Translations under genes and position numbers: made by a program | The notes under the pieces: generated by a model | The model's input: the letters and a program-made list of their open reading frames with translations, nothing else | What the model was told of the DNA's origin: nothing | The model's database searches: none | From: Rusavskia elegans | Taxonomy: Eukaryota; Ascomycota; Lecanoromycetes; Teloschistales; Teloschistaceae | Reading direction: 5' to 3' | Assembly (NCBI GenBank): GCA_011316305.1 | Contig: SAUG01000172.1 | Span: forward strand, 30,528-94,527 | Length of the DNA stretch: 64,000 nucleotides | Shown here: one piece after another, positions 25,301-37,019 of the stretch | Layout of the letters: each line of letters opens with the position of its first letter | Position numbering within the stretch: the stretch's first letter is position 1

Positions 25301-25450
25301 CGCCTTTTGGGAAGAGCTCGTAGTGATGTCCTGCTCCCGGACTTCCGCAGTCTTTATTGTGTCGGATGCCTGGCTGCTGATTTGGTCCAGGTTTTCCTCG
25401 GATTCGGTTCCCAAGAGACGGGATTCGGCGACGGAGCTATGGTGCGGCAT
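22318..25450 (-). CDS. PXA-PX-nexin-C sorting nexin-like membrane protein (SNX19/Mdm1-like)
   Basis: Two exons, 24873-25450 and 22318-24826 (46-bp intron GTATAT...ATTAG), about 1028 aa. Two hydrophobic segments at about 70-105 (LGACLAGLGAATYFLLGRIGL then VLIGVVGGVVLHAIW) suggest an ER membrane hairpin. A PXA domain follows (about 170-340), then a disordered, Ser-rich linker. The PX phosphoinositide-binding domain is at about 549-665, with ARKYADFETLHEVLRR and a downstream basic/Pro loop. The last ~165 residues form the nexin-C domain (TEQETRVAIELFFATITSLY). No RGS domain is seen, which makes it more like SNX19 than yeast Mdm1. Such proteins tether ER to vacuole or endosome and act in lipid metabolism. 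The frame runs 20 codons upstream without ATG, so the start (ATG 25450) is uncertain and an upstream exon is possible. Confidence 0.85.
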
Positions 25451-25739
25451 CCCAGCGACTGGCTCATAGTGTAATACACTATCACGGCTGTCAAAGTCTG
25501 GAGAAGGCAAGTCGTCCCGACAATGAAAGAGAGTATACAGAAGTTATTACGAGTAACTTGAGTGAACTGTCTCAATCTAATGTTCAGACCACGCAACGCT
25601 AGCCGGATTGGTAGGCAAAGTTCGTCCGTCGCCTCTCATCATTGGACGCAAAATTAGCCGGCAGATTTCACGTAGTTGATATCAATCGATGATTACAGAT
25701 TGTCGATGGCTACGATGAACAACCTTACAACACAGCACG

Positions 25740-26586
25740 ATGAGTCAATGCGCGGCGTGTGGCAGGCCTCTGACGCTCGAAATCGATCCTGAAGAGGAAG
25801 ACGAATATGATCAAGATGCGACGGCATCAGGGACTGAAGTTCCAGACTCAGTGGAGCTTACGTGCGGGTGCTGTTTCCATTGGTAGTCTCCCGTCTCCTG
25901 ATTCAGCTTGCTGCTATAATACTGACTTATACGACTGTAGGCAATGTCTACTGGATGCCTATGAGATGATTCAGTGCCCAAAATGTGCAAAAGATGTCTC
26001 GAGCCACACTTCTTCCGGAGAAGAGCAGGTCCTTTGCAATCTAAACAATGAGGGTGGTCTTCAAGAGGGATTCGATATCCTACCTATATTGAAGGAGGAA
26101 AGCTACCTCAAGGCTTTCCCGGAAGAGCGAAGATGTAGAGCGTTCCTGGAATTCTGCGCAGAAGGAGATGTTGGGGCAATCCTGGACCTGATCAATGGCG
26201 AAGAGGATGAGGATGTCAGCATGAGTTCCAACGAAGGAGTAGCAGCCAAATCTATCGACGTCCTTAGGTACCGAGATCCAATGGGCTCTCTTAGCACCGG
26301 GCTTCATGTCGCTGTCAGCAATGGCCGCGAGGAGATCGTTTGGCTTCTGCTGTTTCTCGCCTCGAGTCTTGGATTGCACTATTTCCCGCCAGATGTTCTT
26401 GAGGCTGCTCGAACGCTTGGTGCTACAAGGGCAGAGCAGACGGGAAAGGTCGACATTCGTGTCCTGGAGGATTCAAACCATCGGACGGCGGAGAATCTGG
26501 CTCAGCAAATTGGAGGAATGTGGGAGCCATGGATCCAATCAGAACGTTTGCGGCCTATAATGGACGGCGTTCTACCTATTGTATGA
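25740..26586 (+). CDS. RING-like zinc-binding protein with ankyrin-like C-terminal region
   Basis: Exons 25740-25882 and 25941-26586 (58-bp intron) encode 262 aa. The N-terminus shows paired cysteines MSQCAACGRP, then LTCGCCFHWQCLLDAYEMIQCPKC, where the intron falls inside the Trp codon. The C-x2-C ... C-x-C ... H-x2-C ... C-x2-C spacing looks like a degenerate RING/treble-clef zinc site. The C-terminal half contains LSTGLHVAVSNGREEIVWLLLFLASSLG, which resembles an ankyrin repeat, and an acidic stretch. RING-type proteins may act as ubiquitin ligases, but key features cannot be confirmed. The protein looks like a lineage-specific conserved fungal protein that I cannot name. It is divergent from the PXA/PX gene, with 289 bp between the chosen ATGs. 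Confidence 0.8.
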
Positions 26587-27311
26587 CTAGTTCGCCGTGT
26601 TATTTACTGTGCGTCCATTATGTTTCACCTCTCGGCTACCGACCATTCTTCCCCGTTAAGCTACACGAGTATCCCTTCGACTGACGAGGTGGACATCCGA
26701 TACCTCGACTGCCAGCCAAATCGGCTGCCCCACCAGTGTATGGGAAAACTACTGCGTCTTTGGCGGCCTGATACCAGCTATCATGCACAACGGACTATTT
26801 GGATCCTATTTTGTAGAACGTTGAGAGTTCGATGTCAGCACTTGTCGGGGTTGGACGACTTGTGGAAACACTTCTGTGCAACTTGGGGACTGTCAGTGCC
26901 TGACCAGTTTCATAGCATCGACGTAAGCTCAGGCTCAATGTACCAAAATGTCCAGTTGCATAGCACTCACAGTTGATGTTGAGTTTCCTCATGACATTAG
27001 AGAAGTGTGTTTAAGCTCTTTCGAATTACCTCATCCGCATGGTAATGACTCGGAGATGTATCTAAAGCAATAAAGAGCAGGTGTATCTTCGCAATCCGAG
27101 TGAAGTCCGACGCAATGAGATTTTGCGAAAGACGCAAAGAAGAATGCGATCATCGTGATCGAGAACTCGACAACGTCAACATCGTAATCTCGACGGTCCA
27201 GCTGGCCATCCTCCTTAGATTGTCACAAGCTCCCTTCGGCTTGTACGGTCCGGTCCCCACAGGGAAGCTTCGTAGTGTAATAAGTTGGCACTCATGACGA
27301 TCCTCAAATCA
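26587..27311. other. Convergent intergenic region with a doubtful small ORF
   Basis: The region lies between the RING-like gene and the thioesterase, both ending here. An ATG frame at 26620-26976 (118 codons) starts 34 bp after the RING-like stop. It has no recognisable domain, and I do not call it a gene. Confidence 0.4.
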
Positions 27312-27752
27312 TCACCTTTTGATGTACTTTGTGTGTGTGCCGTGAGCGACTACCTTCTCTTTGTCGCCAGCATGCCTGATTTCAATCGTCGTGAAAGCCA
27401 GCGAAGCGCCAACTTTACTTGCCTTGCTTTCGATCTCCAGCAAGTCGCCCTCTTTAGCGGTAGAGACAAAGGTGGTGTGGATATCTGTAGACAAGCCCGT
27501 ATTGTCTAGACCGGTCGAAGCAATTGCCATTCCACCAGCCCAATCCATGATACACGCCGACACCACACCGTGGAGAGTCTTCTTGGAATTGAAATGAACA
27601 GGAAGAACCTTAAGATGTGCTATGATCTGACCTTTCGTAGCGGAGATTATGTTGATGTCCCCCAAGAGAAAACTATAGATGGGGCTGTTGGGCTTCATGC
27701 TGGCCCAGTAATTACGGACATGTTCAAGTTCTGCATTGACCTCAGCCCCCAT
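27312..27752 (-). CDS. Hotdog-fold acyl-CoA thioesterase (PaaI/ACOT13-like)
   Basis: A single exon of 146 aa from ATG 27752. The longer open frame starts at a GTG and adds 13 residues with no family match. The core matches the 4HBT/hotdog fold: HFNSKKTLHGVVSACIMDWAGGMA (residues ~56-79) contains the HGG-like catalytic region (here LHGVVSA) and the central helix. TDIHTTFVSTAKEGDLLEIE follows as a strand pair, and the protein ends HTKYIKR. Such enzymes hydrolyse acyl-CoA thioesters, probably as dimers or tetramers; the substrate cannot be inferred. The length is usual for the family. Confidence 0.88.
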   Translation of the reverse strand: MGAEVNAELEHVRNYWASMKPNSPIYSFLLGDINIISATKGQIIAHLKVLPVHFNSKKTLHGVVSACIMDWAGGMAIASTGLDNTGLSTDIHTTFVSTAKEGDLLEIESKASKVGASLAFTTIEIRHAGDKEKVVAHGTHTKYIKR

Positions 27753-28252
27753 GGTATCATCAGCAGAAGGCGTCTTAATCCGGACGACCACAGGTTTGAG
27801 CAGCTGACAATTTCAGGGATGATGGAGATTGTCGTAGAAAGGTCCAGTATTTGATGTCGTCGATTTGAAAGGCTTGACCGTCAATCTTCTAGCTCTTGCA
27901 AAAAGCTTTTGGAAACATGAGTCTTGGCATGTCAATGATATACTTAATAATCGATACCTCGGAGTATGGTATATTCCAACGATTGTCTGGACACTACAAT
28001 ATGGCTGCTAGGTGACAAGGTATAGTGGAAACGTAATACTGGGCTACCCTCTCCGTACCTCTATCCAACAAAAAAGTCACCCGATCAGGCGATATTAGCG
28101 GTCAATGACATATGATAATTCTGAACAACATTATCACTCATTGAGCACCCATTCCAACTCCCGCTCATTCCCTCTTTACGACCGTTAAGAATCACAGAGG
28201 AAGACCATATCAGCAGCAAAGAGGCAAAAGTACACCGAGACCGTAGCTGATC
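27753..28252. promoter_or_regulatory. Divergent promoter region thioesterase/DIB1
   Basis: The start codons of the minus-strand thioesterase and plus-strand DIB1 are 500 bp apart. Both promoters should lie here. No specific motif stands out. Confidence 0.35.
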
Positions 28253-28684
28253 ATGGGTTCCGTCGTCCTTCCCCATCTTACCACCGGGTGGCACGTCGAC
28301 CAAGCCATCCTGACCGAAGAGGAGCGCCTTGTTATTATTCGCTTCGGCCGCGACTGGGACCCCGACTGCATGCGCCAAGATGAGGTGCTTTATCGCGTGG
28401 CTGACAGAGTTAAGAATTTCGCCGTCATCTACGTCTGCGATCTCGACCAAGTACCCGATTTCAAGCAAATGTACGAACTCTACGATCGCATGACCCTGAT
28501 GTTCTTCTTCCGCAACAAGCACATGATGTGCGATTTCGGTACCGGAAACAACAACAAGCTGAACTGGGTATTGGAGGACAAACAAGAGCTCATCGATATC
28601 ATGGAAACCATCTATCGAGGGGCGAAGAAGGGGAGGGGTTTGGTCGTCAGCCCGAAAGACTACTCCACGAGATATCGATATTAG
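28253..28684 (+). CDS. DIB1: U5 snRNP thioredoxin-like protein (Dib1/TXNL4A)
   Basis: A single exon of 143 aa. DIB1 is a small thioredoxin-fold component of the U4/U6.U5 tri-snRNP that keeps the precatalytic spliceosome inactive until it leaves. The sequence is one of the most conserved in eukaryotes: LTTGWHVDQAILTEEERLV, VIRFGRDWDP-like IIRFGRDWDPDCM, YVCDLDQVPDFKQMYELYD and MTLMFFFRNKHMMCDFGTGN are all present. It has no redox CxxC, as expected. The ATG gives the normal MGSVVLPHL start and the length matches. It works in the same particle as PRP6 at 2-5 kb. No intron is needed. Confidence 0.97.
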   Translation: MGSVVLPHLTTGWHVDQAILTEEERLVIIRFGRDWDPDCMRQDEVLYRVADRVKNFAVIYVCDLDQVPDFKQMYELYDRMTLMFFFRNKHMMCDFGTGNNNKLNWVLEDKQELIDIMETIYRGAKKGRGLVVSPKDYSTRYRY

Positions 28685-29455
28685 GATTCCCGGAAGGTTG
28701 GTTGGCTATCTGGTCTTGGCTTGGAGAAATGACGCCTGAGGAAGATGGACACGCTGCGGTTAGATCGGGCTTGGGTAATACAGCTACCAGACGCGATGAG
28801 AAACAGTCAAGCAATCTGTGAGTTCGAGTCGTCTTGAAGAATCCGTCATCTTGCTCAGTGCCCGTCATGCAGCAGCGCTCATGTACAAGGGGTTTCGGCC
28901 ACAGCAGCAGGAAAGGTCATCTCAGGTCCCTTCAAAAGGGCAATTCCTGTACCCTGTTTGACGATCGTTCTTCAATTCGGAGAGCGAGAGATCCTCCTCT
29001 GTGTTGATCTGTTGTCGTATTCCACACGTATGCACTCCGACCTTGCTGACGCATATCTTGACAAAAGATTGATTGGAGTAAGAGATTGGTCAAAATACGG
29101 CATTGACGGGCACATAGTACATGCTGAGGTTCAAGGACACAAGAGGTTCCCCGCAATAATTTGTCTCAATCCAGTAGCTATTATATCACCCTGAGTCGAT
29201 CATGTCAATACTGGGAATTATTCAATGGCCATCACATGCATGTGTAGGGGAGCGTTGTCACTCAGCCCTATGCGATGACGTTCAGCCATGAGACAGCTAT
29301 CATAAGGTACAAGTAGCAGAGCTACCATATGTCTCCTGAGGGATTCAAGCGTGATCGCTCTTTAGTCCTATTTCTTACTCATACTCAAAACATATGCCCA
29401 CCCTTATCGTCTCACATTGGCACGTTTCAACCTCTTCCGGGCATACCGGAACAGA
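28685..29455. other. Intergenic region upstream of the DDHD gene
   Basis: The region lies between DIB1 and the DDHD phospholipase on the same strand. It probably contains the DIB1 3' end and the next promoter. Short frames at 28958-29194 and on the minus strand lack features. Confidence 0.45.
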
Positions 29456-32400
29456 ATGGCGGCATCAGTCGGGCTTTTGGAATCCTGGTCGCCATGGCCA
29501 TCTAGAAGCAACACGCCAAAGCCTGTACAGATAGGGGATGGCTCGACTCCCACAGGTTCAAGCTTACAACAGGGTACTGACCATAGTCTGAAAAGCCGCT
29601 TTCGCTTCACTCCACGCCATTATCCTCCCGACTGCCCTCCCGCACAGATCAAGTGGTATTATGCGGTGGATGTAGGTACATGAATCCCACTCCAGACACC
29701 AAAGCGTGGGTCTAATTTCACTTCTAGGTGCCGAAAAGGAAACCACTTCCCCTTGAACAGCCTTCAAAAGGCGCTCCCGTGACGACTCCAAAGAAGTATG
29801 TGGCTTTTTCTGTCCGTGACTCACGCTCTATCGAATCCGCGTTCCGAAGATTAGCAGAGAAGGAGGACGCCATCGTCCAAGACCACAGCCAAGGGGGAGA
29901 TATCGGAGAAGTAGGGCTCGGCCGAGCCAAAACTATCGCGACTCACGGACACACAAGAAATACGAGCCTGGAAAGCGAAGTAGAAAGGAATGGACCAAGT
30001 CCGTCGACAGTTCCGGTGAACGAGGACTTTCTCTTTGATGTGGACATTGATAAGAGGGAACTGGCTCCTGCATATTGGTTTGGCCCCATCTACGACGTGC
30101 GTCGTGGCAGCTGGTTCTACCAAGAGGGCTCCAATCTGAGGCCCTGTGATGAGAATCTCGCCAATCAACTCGAGGAAGGGTATCTGAAGGTCAAGCCTTG
30201 GCGATATGAAGCTGCCTCTCAAGCCCAAGCAGAGTCGCCGCCCGCATCAGGACCCCACCCGAAGGATGCCAATGAAAGCATCAGAACGTTTGATGGAGCA
30301 ACTCCATCGAAACCTCAGCTCAAACCCTCATCCGAAGACTCGAAGACCAAGGCCGACACCAAGGAGACCACTGGTGCAATACCAACAAAGTTTCAATTAC
30401 AAACACACCGACTCTTCGGTGCCTACATGAATTCTGTTGTCACTTATCAAGATGCTACTGTTGGATGGATACTGTCCGACGACCTTTACTCGCGTATGAG
30501 CAGCACTGTCTACCAACGCTTTGCCGGTGGTGGTCATCTTGGTGGTACCAAGGTGACTCGAGGCTTTACAGAACCGAGTAAACCGAAAGACAAAAAAACG
30601 GAAGTCGGCCAGACAGCAGACGATGGTAACCTTGGAACAAGCCCAACTCCTAAAAACCAGAAAAGGAGGTCTGCACCACCTCAGATCGACACCGCAATCA
30701 CGCATGCAGATGCAAGTGGCCCAGCAAGCCACAAGATGGGAAAAAGCTCGGAGGATGATGGTCCGCAGGAGTCTAAGCTTGCAGCGCTCCAGCGGCAAAT
30801 GTCAACGATAGTATCTTCACCGGAGCCCGAGGATCCTGCTAAACAGGACGAGCAAGCGCGCAAGGGTGACGAGGACGAAATCGAACAAGACTACAAGGAG
30901 GCGGATGGCGATGATCCGGGGCGTGAAATAGAACATCTGATCCTTATAACCCACGGCATAGGACAACGACTGGGTCTACGGATGGAGAATTTGAATTTCA
31001 TCCGTGATGTTAATAAGCTGCGCAAAACGTTGAAGAGTGTATATGACGCCTCTCCGGATCTCCAGGCTCTCAACAATGAGCTTGAAAAGCTACCCAAAAA
31101 CTGTCGTATCCAGGTACTGCCGGTGGTTTGGCGCCATTTGCTCGACTTTCCAAAGCAGAGCTTTAAACAGCACGGCAAAGAGCAAGACTTGAGCGATGCT
31201 GATGTTTCGGGTGAAGATGAGAGGTACCCCAGTCTACACGACATTACTATAGAAGGGGTTCCAGGTATCCGCAATCTCATCACGGATCTCGCACTAGACA
31301 TTTTGCTCTATCAAAGTGCGTATCGGGAGCACATCGCAGGCATTGTTCAACGCGAGTGCAATCGGATCTACAAACTGTTTCTTCAGAGGAATCCAAACTT
31401 CAACGGCAAGGTCAGCCTGATTGGGCATTCGCTTGGGTCTGCTATCCTCTTTGACATTCTTTGCCGCCAGAAAGGTCCAAGCAAATCCTCTGGTCCAACA
31501 CGCAACATGCGTCAAGCCAGACGAGTCAGCAGCGTCACTGGCCCAGGACCGACCCGAGACCTTAGTCTGGACTTCGAAGTCGAGAGTTTCTTCTGCCTGG
31601 GTTCTCCGCTCGGGCTCTACCAGATGCTCAAAGGACGCAAGATTGCAGCTCGAGAGTCTATACATGGGTCACCTATTGAGAGCTCTCTCGACGGCGGGGC
31701 GGCGGATGATCCGTTCCTAGGTAGGACATCAACCGATCCTCCCACAGCCAGCGATTCAGATCTGCTTACAATCACCATCTCTTCGCCGAAATGCCGGCAG
31801 CTCTTCAACATCTTCCACCCAGCCGATGCCATCGCCTATCGGCTTGAGCCCCTCATTTCACCGGCAATGTCGACTCTGAAACCGCAACCACTCCCCTACA
31901 CCAAGAAGGGAATCTTCGCACCAGGACAAGGAATCACCGGCATCGGTGCGCGTGTTGGACAGAGCGTGTCGGGCTTCTGGTCTAATATTACTTCGGGTGT
32001 TGCAAGCAGTCTCCTCAACCGAAGCCTGGGTATCAGTGGGGACGGCCAAGCTCCGGCGTCTCAGTCCCTGTCGGCTCCGACGGCACCTGACGTGGTTCCG
32101 TCATTGAACGCAACGGGAAAGGAAACTGATGGTGAAGAGCATCCTCCGACCTTGATCGACAGTGAGATCCAGACATTGTACGCAGGGTTCCAGAAGCGGA
32201 GGCGGAGCGAGCAAAGCGACAACGCTCGAGATTTGGGCCAAAGGCCTGAGTGGCAGGATGCTGAAGCGAGGGCTAAGAAATTGCAACGGGAGGAGGCCAA
32301 AGTACGAGCATTGAACAGTAATGGAAGGGTAGATTTCAGTATCCAAGAGTCAGTCGATGCTCCCTAGTTCCCAGGCCTATGCTTACCCTTGTATGCAGGA

Positions 32401-32679
32401 GCGTTTTCGACGTAAGCAATTTTCGGAGCTGTTATTACTCAATCCCTCTTGAACCAGCTAAGGCTCAAACGCGGTTTCTAACCCCTTTGAACTCCCGAGA
32501 CGTTTCCCCAGAACTCTGTTATCTTACTCTAGGAAGACCTGCTGACTCTGAACTATTAGATCAACAACATTTCCTTGATCGGAACCATCGCCAGTCATCT
32601 GTGCTACTGGGATGACGAGGATTGTGCCCATTTCATGATCTCTCAAATCCTGTCACGGCAGAGGGTCATCAAACATTGA
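29456..32679 (+). CDS. DDHD-domain phospholipase A1 (PA-PLA1 family)
   Basis: Exons 29456-29671, 29728-32348, 32399-32411 and 32560-32679 encode 989 aa. The start ATG 29456 gives MAASVGLLESWSPWPSR; the frame is open further upstream but without ATG. Near the N-terminus PPDCPPAQIKWYYAVDVPKRKP is joined across intron 1. A WWE-like segment (WFYQEGSNLRPCDENL) follows. The lipase site GHSLGS has its nucleophile Ser at about residue 640. The DDHD domain runs from FFCLGSPLGLYQMLKG to FNIFHPADAIAYRLEPLI. The C-terminus ISLIGTIASHLCYWDDEDC comes from the last exon. A 13-nt microexon (32399-32411) is needed to link it. Such enzymes cleave phosphatidic acid or other phospholipids at ER/Golgi or mitochondrial membranes. 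Confidence 0.9.
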
Positions 32680-33566
32680 ACCTGAGGCATATAAAAGGGG
32701 GCAAGCATTGTCGTGGCGCAGAAGGGATAGAAAGCGTTGTCCGGAGGTCCAGGTATATACCCAATATCGCTGCTCAAGCTGTCATAGATGAGGAACGTTT
32801 TCTCGCCGATCAACATCTGAGCGGGCAGCGTCCGACTTTGAAGATCCTTGTCAGCAGTGCTCTCGATTGAATGATTTACGTCTGCCCGACCTCAATGCCT
32901 GGCTCGTACTAAAATCCATCGCACTGTGGGCGACATGGAAAACCAGCAAACAGGTCCCTAGGAACCAAATACCGTTCCGCGTCACTGCTCTGCTTGTTCC
33001 TCGTTGAATAATATGCATGCCTGTAGCAGCAAAACCTTGGTAATCGTTATGACGATATTCTATCGACGTACCGATTGTTGTATGCCTCCCATTGCGTTTG
33101 ATTGTTTATACCGACCTGGACAGAAGGTTTCTTCAGCAATTGACGGTGACCTTGACAAGGCATTGGCCACGTAAGAGACGCGCATTCATGCTTGGTGTCT
33201 GCATGTCCAGCTGATGCAGTGTTCAAATGCTTGGCATTCTGAAGAAGGCAAAAGAAGGCTACCTTTTCTTTGCAATCCCAGCCTCTTTTTGTCTTTCCTT
33301 CCAAACCACTCGTGACGTCGGCTCTGGTAGGTTCCATCATATTCCAACGAGTCGCTACGCTTGTCCCAGCGGTTGACGGCCGTTGGATTCTATTACTGTC
33401 TGTTTATCGATTGCCAAGTGAGGGGCATTCGCTGAGGCGGCCACCTTCCACCTTCACTCCCAGCCTTCAGCCTGACCTCAGCCGTTTTATCCTTCGTCGT
33501 TGCCTCTGGTGTCAAAGCATTGTTCAAGAGCTGAGAACTTGGCATTGACCATAGGCCGAATCGAAC
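32680..33566. other. Intergenic region upstream of the DUF3824 gene
   Basis: About 890 bp between two plus-strand genes. CT-rich stretches near 33460-33540 look like a fungal promoter or leader. Only short frames without features are present. Confidence 0.45.
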
Positions 33567-36500
33567 ATGTCGGTCATCATCCGAGAGCGAGAACGAGAGC
33601 GAGATCGGGATCGAGACCGTGACTCGTCTGATCGAGCCGGCTTTACTACCGTCAAGCGGTACCGTATCCCAACCCGCGATGAAGACGATGATCGACTGAG
33701 TGTATACAACCGTGATCGAGATCGGCGTTCCGACCGCGGTGGTAATTTCGAAGAGACTCGCATCGTCCGCCGCGAACGCACTCCCGACCCTGAACCAGAG
33801 CGGAGAGAAATCCGCATTGAACGCTTCGAGCGCCCTCCATCGCCACCTCGCATCGATAGAGATATTCGCATAGAGCGATACGAACGGGAGCGAGAGCCTG
33901 ATCGCCGCCCCTATGAGAGAGATTATCGATATGAACGTGAGGTCGAGAGGCCCCGCAGGGATCCCTACGATGTCGAGAGGTACTCCAAATCCGTCGAATA
34001 TTTCCCACGCCCGGACCCACCTCAACCCATCATCATCCGCCAAGAACCCCAACAGATCATCATCCAGGAAGCGCCCCGCGCACCCATCGTGGTCCCAGCT
34101 CCCCAGAAAGACGAGTCCGAGTTCCAACTCATTCAGCGCTCCGAAGTCAACGAGGACCGTCAGATTGCTCGCCGCGAGCCCGAACGGCGTGATGATCGCG
34201 AAGAAGATTACTACTACGAACGACGAGTACGGGAGGTCTCGCGCGATGACCGTAGCCGCCGAGGTGGCGATGACGATTTCTACGACGAGCAGCGATACAG
34301 GCGCCGAGAAGTCAGCCCGGGTGATTCTGTCTCCCAGGTCGGAGTCGGACGACGTCGGGACCGAGACTACAGCAGCGATGACAGCATGGTCTACATCAGA
34401 AAAGAGACCCGCGAGACTTACGGAAGAGATGAAAGTCCGCACCATAAACGTCATCTGGCTGAAGGCGCTATTGCCGGTCTTGGAGCCGCTGAGCTGCTCC
34501 GCCACCACAAGGAACGCCAGGGTGACGATACAAGCAGCCGCAAGAGTAGAGTAGGGAGAGACCTTGGTGCTGCAGCAATAGGTGCAGCCGGAGCTGAAGC
34601 AATTTCTCGTGCTCGAAGCCGTCATCGGAGCAAGAGTCGACGAGGCTCGCCTTCTCGTAGTCGCAGCAGATCCCGAGACCGTGAGCGTCGTAGACGTCGC
34701 CATCGTTCTCGAAGCCGATCTCGTTCCCGCTCCAAATCCAGAGTCAGGCAACTTGCGGGACTCGGTTTGGCGGCAGCAGCTACCGCTGCTGCAGTTGGCT
34801 ATGCCAGATCGAGGAATAACAAGCAGAAAGACGAGAAAGATGATCGTCGCAGCCGGTCACGGACCCGTCGTCGTGGCTCTGACGAAGAACCTGATGATGC
34901 CCGAGATCCAGCACACAGGAATAAGAAGATCGCTCAAGCTGGGCTGGCGGGAGCAGCCGTGGCTGGATTGGTCGAACGTGCTCGTAGTAAATCTCGAAAT
35001 GGTCGAGGCAAGTCCCGCTCAAAGAGCAGGGTGCGGACAGGTTTGCCCATTGCGGCTGCAGGCCTGGGAAGCGCCGCCATTGCCGGACTGTATGAGAAAA
35101 AGCAGGCTGGGAACAAGGAGAAGGAGGCTCGGAAAGAAGCTCGGGCAGAGCGTAGAAGGTCACGCTCAAAGTCGCGATCGCGATCCAGGTCTGCATTCGG
35201 TGGCCCTCGCAGCGCCACGGCAAGTGAGCCCGGCCTCATAGAGTACGGTGATCAACCTGTCTACAGCACTGGGGGGGTTCCTGATTTCTACAATCGCCCA
35301 GCTAGCCAAGCGGGGTATCGCGAAGATGCTATGGTCCCGGCCGCTGCCGCTGCAACTGGCGCTGCATATGGAGCAGAGAGAAGCAGAGAGCGAAGGCGTG
35401 GAGGGAGCAGCTCATCCGGGTCGGATGGCGGACGCCGCAGAAGACATCGTCGTAAGAAGAGCCATAGTCGAAGCAGAAGCCGGACTAGAGATCTTGCCGC
35501 CGCTGGCCTTGGAGCAGCCGGCGCAGCAGCAGCAGTGTCTCAACACGAGAAACGTAAGCAACAGAGGAAGCAGGAGAAAAGGGAACGACGACGTAAGCCT
35601 TTTTCCAAACATTCTTTGTAATATAATACTAACTCAATCAAAGGCTATGAAGCTGAGCACGGTCCCGGGTCATATGAAGATCGAGATCGAGAACGAGAAG
35701 AGTATCCTCCACAACAGCAGGTGTACTCTCCTATTGATGGACCAGGTACTCAGGAGGCCGGTTATCCTCCGCAACAGGAAGCTTACTATCCCTCCACCAA
35801 CCAATTCCCTCCACCGCCGGCCGGAGGATATGCCCCGTCACCTGGATATGATCCTACACAATATGCACAGCAACCAGGACAGCCTGGCCAACAGATTCAC
35901 CCTGATTACGGCTACGCACCTCAGCAGAACCCATATATTCCTCCAGGCGCACAAGGCGCTTACTCGCCAGCGCCGGCAGACCCATATGCACCACCTGGGG
36001 GTAATGCAAGGAGAGGGGATGAGAATGTGAGTGCTGAGCCATTCTTCAATACCGCTGGTGTTCCCATTGACGAGTATCGTGCCGCCGAGGAGGGTGGGTG
36101 AAAGCCACTCAGCAATTTGCGCTACAAACGAGCGGGTTTGACTGACATGCCATGATTTAGGTCTAAATACACCTCGAGCATTCTCTCCACCTGATTCCGG
36201 TGATCGGCACAGGTCTTCGTCGCAGCCTCCGTCAAAGTCAGTCCAATTCAATCTTGATACACCGGACACGTCCAGTCCCAGCTCGCCAGAGCATATCCGC
36301 AAACGCCGTGAACGCACCGGCACTAATGACAGAGGTCGATACCATGACGATAGCATTGATAATGAACATTCCTCTTTTTCAGATAACCCCAGCACAAGCC
36401 GCCATTCCAATCAATCAACTTCTTCAACCTCACGGCCCCATCGACATCGCCATCATCACCATCGCCGTCAAGAATCTGCACCATCGGCTACTTCAAACCC

Positions 36501-36762
36501 CAATTCTAGCGCCAATACACTTGTCAACTCTGCCCGATCGCCATCCCCTGCACATTCTGACACTACCATCGATCTGCCTCAGCGATTTGACGAGAAGGGC
36601 AAGAAGATTCCAGAGAAGGGAGACGATCCTCTGGTAGACACCATTGAGGGACTGTTCAGTGGGAGCGGTGGAATCGGGAAACTTATGAAGGGCTTTTTGG
36701 GTGGTGAGGATGATCCGTTGGGCGACGGAGGGAAAAACAGGAGAAGGAAGCGGAGGGATTAG
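33567..36762 (+). CDS. DUF3824 Arg/Ser-rich protein with repeated Gly/Ala segments
   Basis: Exons 33567-35592, 35644-36093 and 36161-36762 encode 1025 aa. The N-terminal third is dominated by Arg/Asp/Glu repeats (RERERERDRDRDRD). RS-dipeptide blocks alternate with at least six short Gly/Ala-rich stretches such as LAEGAIAGLGAAELL, LAGLGLAAAATAAAVGY, IAQAGLAGAAVAGLVE and LPIAAAGLGSAAIAGLYE. This alternation is the hallmark of the fungal DUF3824 family. A Pro/Gln/Tyr-rich region (YPPQQ, YAPSPGYDPTQY) and a His/Arg-rich part follow. The C-terminus reads DTIEGLFSGSGGIGKLMKGFLGG. The function is unknown; the Gly/Ala segments could be glycine-zipper helices. The RS codon bias keeps a long antisense frame open, which I reject as a gene. 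Confidence 0.87.
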
Positions 36763-37019
36763 CTTGGGCTTCATCACCTTTCTTTCCTTGAACGCGGGAA
36801 TGGATAGATGATGCATCACGATGACGATCCTTTCTTTTGTATATTTCCTTCCTTTTTCCTTCATAGGATTCAGATGAATAGATCAGGTCACTCCTCAGAG
36901 TACGATCACGATAGCGGTGATCATGACAATTATGCTGAAGTAAACATGATCATGAGATGACAAGACCCGTCGTTGATGGATAGAGCCTTTCAACAAGCGA
37001 TTTACAGACTAACAAATCC

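Noticed and set aside
26620..26976. 118-codon ATG frame after the RING-like gene
   Set aside because: No domain, no composition or context of a gene, and it lies in the 3' flank of two convergent genes.
33393..34751. 452-codon open frame antisense to the DUF3824 gene
   Set aside because: It mirrors Arg/Ser/Asp-rich codons of the real gene; the product is compositionally odd, lacks family features, and the sense frame is clearly coding.
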